In this document: piece by piece, positions 9,209 to 16,615 of the stretch
Layout: every line of letters starts with the position of its first letter
Numbering within the stretch: the first letter of the stretch is position 1
Assembly: GCA_024072375.1 (NCBI GenBank)
Contig: CP099617.1
Coordinates: 2,859,001 to 2,923,000 of the forward strand
Reading direction: 5' to 3'
Source: Sphingomonadaceae bacterium OTU29LAMAA1
GTDB lineage: Bacteria > Pseudomonadota > Alphaproteobacteria > Sphingomonadales > Sphingomonadaceae
Length of the DNA stretch: 64,000 nucleotides
Program-made: the position numbers and the translations under genes
Notes under the pieces: generated by a model
What the model saw: only the letters and a program-made list of their open reading frames with translations
Database searches by the model: none
What the model was told of the DNA's origin: nothing

Positions 9209-9357
9209 CGATTATGTCGGTTGTGCGTACGGTTATATCCTCGCACCGCCGACATCGTCCGTCCGCCCGCGACTTCTTCGACCAGCCGCTGGAGCGCGAC
9301 GCTCGTGACGGGTAGGTCGAGGCTGGCCGGACCAGCCATGCGGGGCTTGATTTGCAT
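9205..9357 (-). CDS. RiPP precursor peptide 1 (YhhA-like), 50 aa, core YNRTHNRHNR
   Basis: A 50-residue peptide with a strong AGGAGG site before its ATG, the first gene of the operon. The leader motif LDLPVTSVALQRLVEEV is shared with precursor 2. The C terminus YNRTHNRHNR splits into YNR, Thr, HNR, HNR. The stop overlaps the GTG start of the maturase. Its small size, conserved leader and position make it a firm precursor call; the exact crosslinks are a prediction. Confidence 0.85.
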   Translation of the reverse strand: MQIKPRMAGPASLDLPVTSVALQRLVEEVAGGRTMSAVRGYNRTHNRHNR

Positions 9358-9680
9358 CGAAATGCCTCCTGTATCTTAGCGTCTACGATAGCAGCGATCC
9401 TAAACGCCTGCTACAAGAAAGATCGGCGTTCCAAGGCTGTCGCCCATTGTCCGGCCAGCAGTCCTCCTAGTGCGATCCGGATTGCTTGGCATAACAGGCA
9501 AAATGTTTCGGCTGTGATCTACGCCGGCAGATAGGAAATTATTGATATGTTTCTCGAGCGCTCTTCAAGATATTTTTGGTTGATCGAGACAATCGCGCTA
9601 CATGAGCGACTAATGGAGCCATCTGAATAGTAATAAACGTGGAATCGTCTGGCCGATACTGGCGAGAAGGGAGATGTTGA
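9358..9680. other. Upstream region of the RiPP operon and the zinc-ribbon gene
   Basis: About 320 bases between divergent genes. The part near 9530-9660 is visibly richer in A+T than the flanks. It must carry the RiPP operon promoter. I see no gene, no repeat module and no clear operator in it. Confidence 0.4.
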
Positions 9681-9887
9681 ATGACTGCGCTTTCGTCTTT
9701 TTGTCCCGACTGTGGCGGCAGTGGCCGCTGGTTCGATATGCCAGAAGAGAAGCGCCGCATTGGCTATGGCGAGATGGGCCCTTCGGACTGTACAACCTGC
9801 GACGGATGGGGATTAGTGCCGACGTCGGAGGGCAAGCCGTTCTTTGATCTGGTTCTCGCTATGCGCCGGAGCCCTAGGTGGCGGTAG
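9681..9887 (+). CDS. Small zinc-ribbon-like protein with DnaJ-type Cys motifs
   Basis: A 68-residue protein with two Cys knuckles, CPDCGGSGRW (8-17) and CTTCDGWG (37-44), resembling the CxxCxGxG units of DnaJ's zinc domain. An AAGGGAG ribosome site lies 7 bases before the ATG. It probably binds one zinc ion. Partner and role are unknown; it lies between the RiPP operon and the phosphorylase-GHKL gene. It might be a small regulatory or chaperone-like protein. Confidence 0.6.
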   Translation: MTALSSFCPDCGGSGRWFDMPEEKRRIGYGEMGPSDCTTCDGWGLVPTSEGKPFFDLVLAMRRSPRWR

Positions 9888-9945
9888 GCGGCGGGCCTCG
9901 CATACAGCCGGCTATTCGGGCGCGTAGCTGCCGTATGATGTTGCG

Positions 9946-10005
9946 ATGAACGAACGGCCGCTTCTGGCGCGCGGACATTACGGTCTGAATGGCTGGGTTT
10001 GGGTC
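9946..10005 (+). repeat. 60-bp dispersed intergenic repeat module, copy 1
   Basis: Begins ATGAACGAACGGCCG and ends TTTGGGTC, 60 bp. It lies upstream of the phosphorylase-GHKL gene; an in-frame ATG inside it makes a falsely long start for that gene. Confidence 0.8.
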
Positions 10006-10088
10006 TTGAGCAGCAGGCAATTTTGAATGAGCCGGAGTATTTACGCCATCGACTTTTTTCCACCGATACATTGAACCAAGGAGCCAAA

Positions 10089-11627
10089 ATGCAGTCTCTA
10101 GACATCGCATTGCTCAGGCGCGCCCTCGACGACAACTACGTTCTTGTGCTCACCACCAATTCGAATGAACGCAAGGCGGTCGCGAACGTTCTTAGTCCCT
10201 CGGCGAAGGCGATCGTCAGGATCGAGAACGATGGCGCCCGTCTTGGTGTCTGCGGCGAGCAGTTGATCCTTCATTTGACGGGTACCTCAGGTGGTCAGGC
10301 CGACAAGGCTGTGGGACGGATCACCCGCCAAATTTTGTCCAATCCTCGCATGCCCAAACCTAAGGCGGTAATCTTATTGGGCATTGCTTGGGGAGCACCA
10401 GGTGCCTGCAGCCTTGGAGATGTAATCCTGTCGGGCGAGCTTTTGGCCGTTAATCAACTCCGTTTCGAGGGCGGCCAGATAAGGCACGTACCCATCTCAC
10501 GCATAAGTCCTTGGCTAACTGAATTGGCCGACCTCAGTGCGGAGGTCTCCCAGCGTTCGAAGGCGCCCAAGGTCGGCGTCCTTGCATCAGGTGAGCAGTT
10601 CTTCGCGGCCGACGAGGCGCGCGATGCGCTCTTGGTAGCCTTTCCTCACATTATCGGGGGCGAGATGGAAGGCTGGGACTTGGTCCCGGATCTAAAGGAT
10701 CTCCCTTGGATTCAGGTTCGAGGCGTCTGTGATTTAGCCAGCACGGGTCTCAGTCGGAATTATCAGATCGCTGCGGCGGAATGCGCAGCGGAGCTGCTCG
10801 TCCCTGTCGTATCTGCGCTGCAAGCGCGTGGTCGGCTTCCAGAGATAAGGCGGGATCCCGCTACGGTCGGGCTGCTTGAGGTGCTGGCAGGCGATTCTAT
10901 GCACATCACCGATCCTGGTGACAACATGAGCTTCGACGATCACCTGAACTACCGGATTGGTCCTTCGCTAATATGGCGGATTGCCCAATATGGCATAGGA
11001 GCACCGACGGCTGCGTCATTGCCGCGGCTGTTGACGGATCTGCTGCTAGAAATGGCGCAGAACGCAATAAAGTATGGGGGCGCGACCATCGCAACGCTCC
11101 AGTTCGGAGCAACCTCCATGACCTACAGCGACAATGGTCGGGCGTTTGACCTTTTCAGTCTTGCCGATAATCCGAACGGACGTGGTGGCCGCGAGGCGCT
11201 CGCGGAGGTTTTGGGCTACCTAGTTGCAAGAAACTACCTCGAACTCCTTGCGGATCCTCAGCACTCATCGAGCGCCAATAGGTACCGCATTTATTTCCCG
11301 ATGCTTTCAGCGCAGATGCGAGAGACAAGGGAGAAATGCTCGGTCGAGGTCCAGTTTAACGGGCATTCGATGTTTGATGCGTCCGAACGCCTTGTCTACG
11401 ATAATGACTGCGACATCCTGTTTTTCGATGCCAGTGAGCTTCTAATGTATTCGCGCCGCTTCGATGTCGTGGAAAGCCTTCAAGTAATTGTTGATAGTGG
11501 TCGCGACCTGATCATCAAGTGTGACAACGAGCGCGAGAAGGTGTTTTACGAAGATTCCCTCACCATCCCCGATGCCAGAAGGCTCACCGTGATTGTGGCT
11601 CCGATGGCGCTGTTTGCCAGCGGATAG
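10089..11627 (+). CDS. Nucleoside phosphorylase-like domain fused to a GHKL (HATPase) domain
   Basis: A 512-residue fusion. Residues about 10-240 follow the purine/uridine phosphorylase fold: VLTTNSNERKAV at the start, GIAWGAPG...LGDVILSG, then GEMEGWDLV and VRGVCDLAS, equivalent to the substrate-site EME and SD motifs. Residues about 305-400 are GHKL-like: N-box LLLEMAQNAIKYGG (about 317-330) and G1 box YSDNGRAF (about 346). A final ~100 residues are unrecognised. The start is the ATG after an AAGGAG site. Phosphorylase-like domains act as effectors or nucleotide sensors in several bacterial conflict systems, so a defence role is inferred. It follows the RiPP cluster and is followed by a repeat module. 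Confidence 0.7.
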   Translation: MQSLDIALLRRALDDNYVLVLTTNSNERKAVANVLSPSAKAIVRIENDGARLGVCGEQLILHLTGTSGGQADKAVGRITRQILSNPRMPKPKAVILLGIAWGAPGACSLGDVILSGELLAVNQLRFEGGQIRHVPISRISPWLTELADLSAEVSQRSKAPKVGVLASGEQFFAADEARDALLVAFPHIIGGEMEGWDLVPDLKDLPWIQVRGVCDLASTGLSRNYQIAAAECAAELLVPVVSALQARGRLPEIRRDPATVGLLEVLAGDSMHITDPGDNMSFDDHLNYRIGPSLIWRIAQYGIGAPTAASLPRLLTDLLLEMAQNAIKYGGATIATLQFGATSMTYSDNGRAFDLFSLADNPNGRGGREALAEVLGYLVARNYLELLADPQHSSSANRYRIYFPMLSAQMRETREKCSVEVQFNGHSMFDASERLVYDNDCDILFFDASELLMYSRRFDVVESLQVIVDSGRDLIIKCDNEREKVFYEDSLTIPDARRLTVIVAPMALFASG

Positions 11628-11665
11628 GCGTCGTCGCTTACCGCCTTGGACAAGTAGGTTTCGAC

Positions 11666-11725
11666 ATGAACGAGTGGCAGGTTGTGGAGCACGCCTGACG
11701 ATCGCTGAATGTCCGATTGTGGGTC
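11666..11725 (+). repeat. 60-bp dispersed intergenic repeat module, copy 2
   Basis: Begins ATGAACGAGTGGCAG and ends TTGTGGGTC. It lies between two convergent genes, filling most of the 104-base gap. Confidence 0.8.
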
Positions 11726-11731
11726 TTGGCG

Positions 11732-12433
11732 TCAGCTGCCTGGAGCTACACGGCTAACCGCGCGGCCTTTTTCGTCAAGGAAGGTAACCGAAGCGGCACC
11801 GGCGGGCTCAACACGCAGCACAAGGCGCTTCCGCCCGTTGGCATCGCGAAGCGATAACTCGGCGCTGCGATCAGCTGCGCTCCCAAGGTAGACCCGCTGC
11901 GTGCCGACCATGTTAGCTTGGCGAACCGCCGCGTCTTTCGCGGGGCCCGCCTTCATGGTTCCCAACCTACCAATTTGATCGAAACGCATCGGCTCATCGG
12001 GTCGGTCATTGACGATGAAGGCCGCGTGGCGGCGTGCACCGTCCTCCTCCGACGTCATCTGTATGGTCTGATCCTGGTGCCAGCGATCGAACGTCAGGCT
12101 GCCGGCATTGACGGGCTTTCCGGCGACGATCTTGCCGTTGAACACCAGACCGCCATTCTCTGCACCCTCGTCATTGAAGAAGATCATGCCTGCCTCCGTG
12201 CGGTTCGGATGCGGATACTCGTTTTTGCCGATGACAATGCCGCCGATGTTGTCGCGTCCGGCGATGATCATCCGAAGGGTGCCATCGTCCTCGCGGACAT
12301 TAATCCGCCGCACATCGATGGTGTTGAACTTCGCTGGAGGAGCGGTCGCGCCACCGAGAACGACGTAACCGGCAATCGCGGTCATGACGGCGGCATAGGC
12401 GCCAATCGCACGAGACGGGTCGATCTTAAACAT
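11732..12433 (-). CDS. Conserved hypothetical protein with N-terminal membrane anchor
   Basis: A 233-residue protein. Residues about 10-30 (AIGAYAAVMTAIAGYVVLGG) form one hydrophobic segment, a signal anchor or uncleaved signal. The rest is polar with beta-type repeats such as INVREDDGTLRMII and LSLRDANGRKRLVLRVE, which look like short DxxG-containing beta hairpins. No catalytic motif is seen and the function is unknown. Proteins of this look are common in sphingomonads. It is a single gene, with a repeat module after its 3' end. Confidence 0.65.
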   Translation of the reverse strand: MFKIDPSRAIGAYAAVMTAIAGYVVLGGATAPPAKFNTIDVRRINVREDDGTLRMIIAGRDNIGGIVIGKNEYPHPNRTEAGMIFFNDEGAENGGLVFNGKIVAGKPVNAGSLTFDRWHQDQTIQMTSEEDGARRHAAFIVNDRPDEPMRFDQIGRLGTMKAGPAKDAAVRQANMVGTQRVYLGSAADRSAELSLRDANGRKRLVLRVEPAGAASVTFLDEKGRAVSRVAPGS

Positions 12434-12504
12434 GGCTCAGGCTCCAGGTTTAGACTGCCCCGCAGGTATCAGGCCTGGCGGCCGTCATGTCGAGGCGGGT
12501 AGTT

Positions 12505-12563
12505 CTGAACGAATGTCAGTTGCTGAGCAGCATCGAAGCTACGTCAATGACCGGATATGGGTC
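12505..12563 (+). repeat. 60-bp dispersed repeat module, copy 3 (degenerate start)
   Basis: Starts CTGAACGAATGTCAG and ends ATATGGGTC, 59 bp. It overlaps the end of the decayed RtcA frame, so it marks the edge of the degraded region. Confidence 0.7.
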
Positions 12564-13232
12564 ACTCGACTTCGGGTCCGTGCGGCCACGATATGCCGCA
12601 GCCCGGAAGGTCCCGAGCGGGCGTGAGCACCAAGGGAGCCTCGCCCCTTCGTCAGCGCACCTCGATCGCCCGCCACCGCGCGGGTAGAAGCCATGCCGCG
12701 CTAGCCGCGCCTCGACCATACGGCGGGAGAGCGGCAGGTACGCTTTCGCGTTGAAGTCGAAGGCTGGCGCGAGCATGTTGTGGGGGCCACCCCCCAACAC
12801 GAGGCGCGAGGGACCGCTGGCGAGAAGCCGCGGCATCAGCACCGTCTGCACGACAAGGCCCGTTGAGCCGGCGGTGCCGACCAAAAACCGGTATTCGGCC
12901 GCGCCGACCTTTCCCGGACGGAAGGTGATCTCGCGAGCGCCGACCGCCACTCCTTCACCCGCGGCACCCACCCCGATCGCGCAGGCCGCCTTGATCGCGG
13001 TGACGTGCTGTCGCATCAGTCCCAACTTCTCGCGCCCGCCGCGAACGTTGACTATGCAGAACGGCGCGCCGGTGACGAGCGACAGACCGACGTCGGTGAT
13101 AAGCAGCTCGATGCGTGCACCGGACTGCAAGACCTTCAGACCTGCCGCTCCATTAGCTGCACCAATCACAGTGTAGCCCTGCTCGTCCAGCACCTCGTCA
13201 ATCGGGTATCGGTTGATAGCGTAGTCATCCAC
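12516..13232 (-). pseudogene. Chimeric remnant: response-regulator receiver fragment fused to RNA 3'-phosphate cyclase (RtcA) fragment
   Basis: Residues 1-47 match the middle of a receiver domain (EVLDEQGYTVIGAANG, ending at ITDVGL, which contains the phosphorylated Asp). At SLVTGAPF the frame switches to RtcA: FCIVNVRGGREK, LMRQHVTAIKAA, FRPGKV, VGTAGSTGLVVQTVL and RHGFYPRGGG, corresponding to about residues 25-150 of RtcA. The RtcA N terminus with its glycine-rich start and the C-terminal catalytic His are missing, and after GGGR the frame is random. Neither half can work. It looks like a deletion join between two genes, with continued decay. Confidence 0.75.
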
Positions 13233-13259
13233 TCCGGATTGACCGCACTGATCACCCCA

Positions 13260-13554
13260 TCGAAGCCCGCCACGAGCACGTAGCCGATGTGAGACCCACT
13301 GATTGCAGCGGCATCATTTCGCCATTGGTCCAGAAGCGCGTACCGTCCTTCTTCAGGTGCCAGCGTTCATCGGTCGCGCTCTCTTTTGCCAGCGAGCAGC
13401 GCATTTCGACACCTGCATGGTCGGCTGGCTGACCGCAGATATCCTCTGCGGTCCATCCAGGGGCCCGTTCGGCACCGCTGTTCCAGTCGGTAATCAGACC
13501 ATCATTACCAAGGCCGATGATCGCGAAATCAACCGCGCTCCCGAAGATCGCCTG
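13260..13554 (-). pseudogene. PAS-domain sensor kinase remnant
   Basis: The minus strand encodes a readable PAS domain (GSAVDFAIIGLGNDGLITDW, WTAEDICGQPAD, DERWHLKKDGTRFW, NGEMMPLQ) with no start and a stop codon (TAG) just upstream. The PAS typical of sphingomonad hybrid histidine kinases continues in a different frame and then runs into the receiver fragment. The kinase core (HisKA, HATPase) is absent. Hence this is the front end of a hybrid sensor kinase with an internal deletion. Confidence 0.7.
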
Positions 13555-13722
13555 CTATCGAACCCCGTTTCCTGCCGCTTCCTTGATATTAACTCACCTG
13601 TCCGACGAGCGTAATAGTGCGCCACTTACATGGATTTAAGCGACGCAGGCTCACTCCGCATTCATTCCCTGCGCGTACCTCGCTCTTCAATGCAGCTGAC
13701 GATTCCCACTGCCTTCGATCCG

Positions 13723-14976
13723 CTATGTCGCAGCGTAAGCTTTGGCACGCGCCAGCACGCGCTCGATGGTGCCGCCCTGCACGATGACGGAGAACAGCAC
13801 GACGATGTAGGTGGCGGCCAGCGCGATCGATCGCGCCGGGCCGTCCGGTAAGCCGAGGGCGAGGGCGACCGATATGCCGCCACGCAGGCCGCCCCAGATC
13901 AGCGTCAGGGGCGCAAGGCGTCCAAGCGACAGGATCGGCCGCAGGACGGCGAGGGGCGCGACAACCGCGATCCCGCGGGCGAGCAGCACCAGCGGCACGG
14001 CCGCGAGGCCGAGTGCGATCAGCCGCGGGTCCCAGGGGATGGTCACGACCTCGAGCCCGATGAGCAGGAACAGGACGGCGTTGAGGATATCGTCGATCAG
14101 CGCCCAGAACTTCAGGAGGTAATCGCGCGTGATGTCGCTCATCGCGTCCGCCACGCCCTTGTTGCCGATCAGCAGGCCGGCGACCGCCATCGCGACCGGG
14201 CCGCTGATGTGAAGCTGCGCGGCAAGCGCATAGCCGCCCATCACCACCGCCAGCGAGATCATCACCTCGACATTGTACTCGTCGATCGTGCGCATCGCCC
14301 GGTAGCCGATCCAGCCCGCCGCCAGCCCGAGGAGCACGCCTCCGCCGGCCTCCTGGAGGAACAGCGCCGCACCGTGGCCGAACGACAGCGGCTCGGTGCC
14401 GAGCGCGGCTTCGAGCAGGATGGCGAAGACGACGACACCGACGCCGTCGTTGAACAGGCTTTCGCCGGCCACCGTCGCCTTCAGCGTCGGCGACACCTCC
14501 GCCCGGCCGAGGATGCCCATGACGGCGACGGGGTCGGTCGGGCTGATCAGCGCGCCGAAGACGAGGCACCAGATCAGCGGCACGGCAAGACCGAGCCAGC
14601 CGGCGATCAGATGGAAGCCACCGCCGATGATGAGGGTCGAGAGCAGCACGCCAACGGTGCTGAGCACGACGATCGGCCAGCGCCCCCGGCGCATGTCGTC
14701 CCACTTCACGTGCAGCGCGCCGGCGAAGAGCAGGAACGACAGCATGCCGTCCATCAGCGTGGTGTGGAAGTCGATGCCGGCGATGAAGCCGACCACCTGT
14801 TCGCCGACCTGGCTGCCGGGCAGCAGCTGGTCGATCCCGACGACGAGCAGCGAGGCAACCGCCCCCATGATCGTCAGCCCGATCGACGAGGGCAATCTCA
14901 GAACGCGGTGATTGAAATAGCCGAGCACCGCGGCGAGGACGATCAGGATCGCTGCGGCGTCGAACGGGGTCAGCAC
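13723..14976 (-). CDS. Na+/H+ antiporter, CPA1 (NhaP/NHE-like) family
   Basis: A 417-residue inner-membrane protein with about 12 hydrophobic segments. The CPA1 core is clear: ISPTDPVAV (about 145-153) and GESLFNDGVGVVVF (about 170-183), whose paired Asp residues carry ions; a late GGLRGGISVALALG (about 365) is also typical. It exchanges Na+ or K+ for H+ for pH and salt balance. It starts at GTG. It is the last gene of a minus-strand transport cluster and lies directly behind a severed MscS tail. Confidence 0.9.
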   Translation of the reverse strand: MLTPFDAAAILIVLAAVLGYFNHRVLRLPSSIGLTIMGAVASLLVVGIDQLLPGSQVGEQVVGFIAGIDFHTTLMDGMLSFLLFAGALHVKWDDMRRGRWPIVVLSTVGVLLSTLIIGGGFHLIAGWLGLAVPLIWCLVFGALISPTDPVAVMGILGRAEVSPTLKATVAGESLFNDGVGVVVFAILLEAALGTEPLSFGHGAALFLQEAGGGVLLGLAAGWIGYRAMRTIDEYNVEVMISLAVVMGGYALAAQLHISGPVAMAVAGLLIGNKGVADAMSDITRDYLLKFWALIDDILNAVLFLLIGLEVVTIPWDPRLIALGLAAVPLVLLARGIAVVAPLAVLRPILSLGRLAPLTLIWGGLRGGISVALALGLPDGPARSIALAATYIVVLFSVIVQGGTIERVLARAKAYAAT

Positions 14977-14983
14977 GATCTGG

Positions 14984-15157
14984 TCAGTCCTTGCTGTCGC
15001 TGGGCGAGATGGTCAGCGCGTTGATGTGGCGCGGTTCGGGAACATTGTCACCTGCCGGCCAGCCTTTGCGCTGGCGTCGACGATCGCCATCGCCTGCCTC
15101 TTTCTGATCGTGGAACAGCACCTGCGTTGTGGGGAACGGCAGATCGATCCCGGATCC
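14984..15157 (-). pseudogene. Remnant of an MscS-like channel C terminus
   Basis: The minus strand reads GIDLPFPTTQVLFHDQKEAG, then GDGDRRRQRKGWPAG and a stop. This matches the end of the intact MscS protein encoded about 3 kb upstream (GIDLPFPTQQILVHDQTEES...GDRTRQREGWPAG). No start or channel domain precedes it: the match begins abruptly just past the DUF2254 stop. It is therefore a leftover of a second mscS copy that once preceded the antiporter. Confidence 0.75.
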
Positions 15158-15205
15158 CGGGCGGGTGGATGGCCTTGGGCGAGGGAGTGTTCATCATGCT
15201 GTTCC

Positions 15206-16612
15206 TCAGGCCGTGCCGGAGAGCCAGGCGGTGCCGTCACGCAGGCGACGCTTGTAGTCGGGTTGGTCGAGCGCGGTGCGGAGCTCGGCCGTGCGGGTTC
15301 GGACGCGGGTCAGGTTGAAGCCCTTCAGCGCCTCACCTGCCAGTTCCTCCAGCCTGTCGGCATAGAGCCGGATCGTCGTCAGCCGGTCAGGCTCGTCACA
15401 GTCGAGCGACACCTCGCCCAGTGCATTCAGGTAGCGCAGGCTCGCCACCATGTCGGCCGCGCAATATTGCGCGAGAGCGCCGAACGAGCGATCCATCAGC
15501 GATGCGAAGGTGGTCGGATGCGCGATGACGCGGAGGGCGCCGTCGTCGTCGACGCGAAGGTGTGACGGAAGCGATCGTCCGGCCAAATCGGACATCGCAG
15601 CGCTCAGCCAGTCGAGGCACGTTACGGCCGTGAAGGGATCGTTGACGCCGGGCGACAGCGCCCGTGCCGCGATCTCGACCAGTTCGTCGACGAGGAAGCG
15701 CAGGTCCTGCAAGGCCGAGCGCCGCGAGCCGACGGAGAACGCATCGCGCAGATCGTCCGCACAGGCATCGTCGCATTTCTCCGGCGGCCAGACCTCGACC
15801 AGAGCGCGGCCGACGTGGACGAAGTCACCTGGCTGGTATTGCAGACGCAGCACGAGGTCATGCCTGGATGCGATACGCAGGACCGCCTCGTCGTCGAGGA
15901 ACTGGATGTACCCCGTATCCCTGGCCACGACGATACGACGCTGCTCGCCGACGCTCGCACTGGCATCGTCGCGGAAAGTGTCGGGGATGTTCGTAGCCGT
16001 CCTGGCATGATCGTCGGGCGCGCTGCCGACGAAGCGCGGGAAGCGATCGTCGATGCCGCGCAGCAGGCGGTCACCGACATCCTCGATCACGCTGTTGATG
16101 TGGATTTTGCTGGGTACGTGATGGATGAAGTAGATCAACACCGCGATCGAGCAGAGCGCCAGCAGCACGCCGACCAGCAGCGCAAGATTGGGCACGAACC
16201 CGTAGCCGCCCGACTCGTCGGCCGAGTGGATCGTGCGCAGCACCAGCAGGCAGTAGAGGAAGGTGGCGATGAAGGTGCCGAGCGTCACCTGATTGCCGCG
16301 GTCGCGCATGAAGTTCGTCAGCAGGCGCGGCCCGTACTGGCCCGAGGCGTACACGACTGCGGCTATGGTCACCGAGAACACCGTGCCGGCCACGGTGATC
16401 ATCGATCCGCCGACCGACGACAGCACCTGCCGCGCGCCATCCGGTCTCGAGGCGTATAGCCAGACGTAACCGTCCATCCAGGACGAGCCGACGAACGTAT
16501 CCAGTGCGACCATGCCGCCCGCCAGCAGCACGGCGGCGATGGCCATGATGGTCGGCACAAACCAGTAGCTGGAGCCGAGATAATCGGCGAGGCGGCGGAA
16601 CCCAGCGGTCAT
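15206..16612 (-). CDS. DUF2254 family membrane protein
   Basis: A 468-residue protein. Four N-terminal membrane spans (about 17-40, 60-95, 105-130, 140-165) include SSVGGSMITVAGTVFSVTIAAVV, the DUF2254 signature. A soluble C-terminal half follows, with SPGVNDPFTAVTCLDWL (about 340). The family's function is unknown; it is often found with ion channels and transporters, as here. It starts 3 bases after the DUF389 gene stop, so it is co-transcribed. Confidence 0.85.
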   Translation of the reverse strand: MTAGFRRLADYLGSSYWFVPTIMAIAAVLLAGGMVALDTFVGSSWMDGYVWLYASRPDGARQVLSSVGGSMITVAGTVFSVTIAAVVYASGQYGPRLLTNFMRDRGNQVTLGTFIATFLYCLLVLRTIHSADESGGYGFVPNLALLVGVLLALCSIAVLIYFIHHVPSKIHINSVIEDVGDRLLRGIDDRFPRFVGSAPDDHARTATNIPDTFRDDASASVGEQRRIVVARDTGYIQFLDDEAVLRIASRHDLVLRLQYQPGDFVHVGRALVEVWPPEKCDDACADDLRDAFSVGSRRSALQDLRFLVDELVEIAARALSPGVNDPFTAVTCLDWLSAAMSDLAGRSLPSHLRVDDDGALRVIAHPTTFASLMDRSFGALAQYCAADMVASLRYLNALGEVSLDCDEPDRLTTIRLYADRLEELAGEALKGFNLTRVRTRTAELRTALDQPDYKRRLRDGTAWLSGTA

Positions 16613-16615
16613 CGG

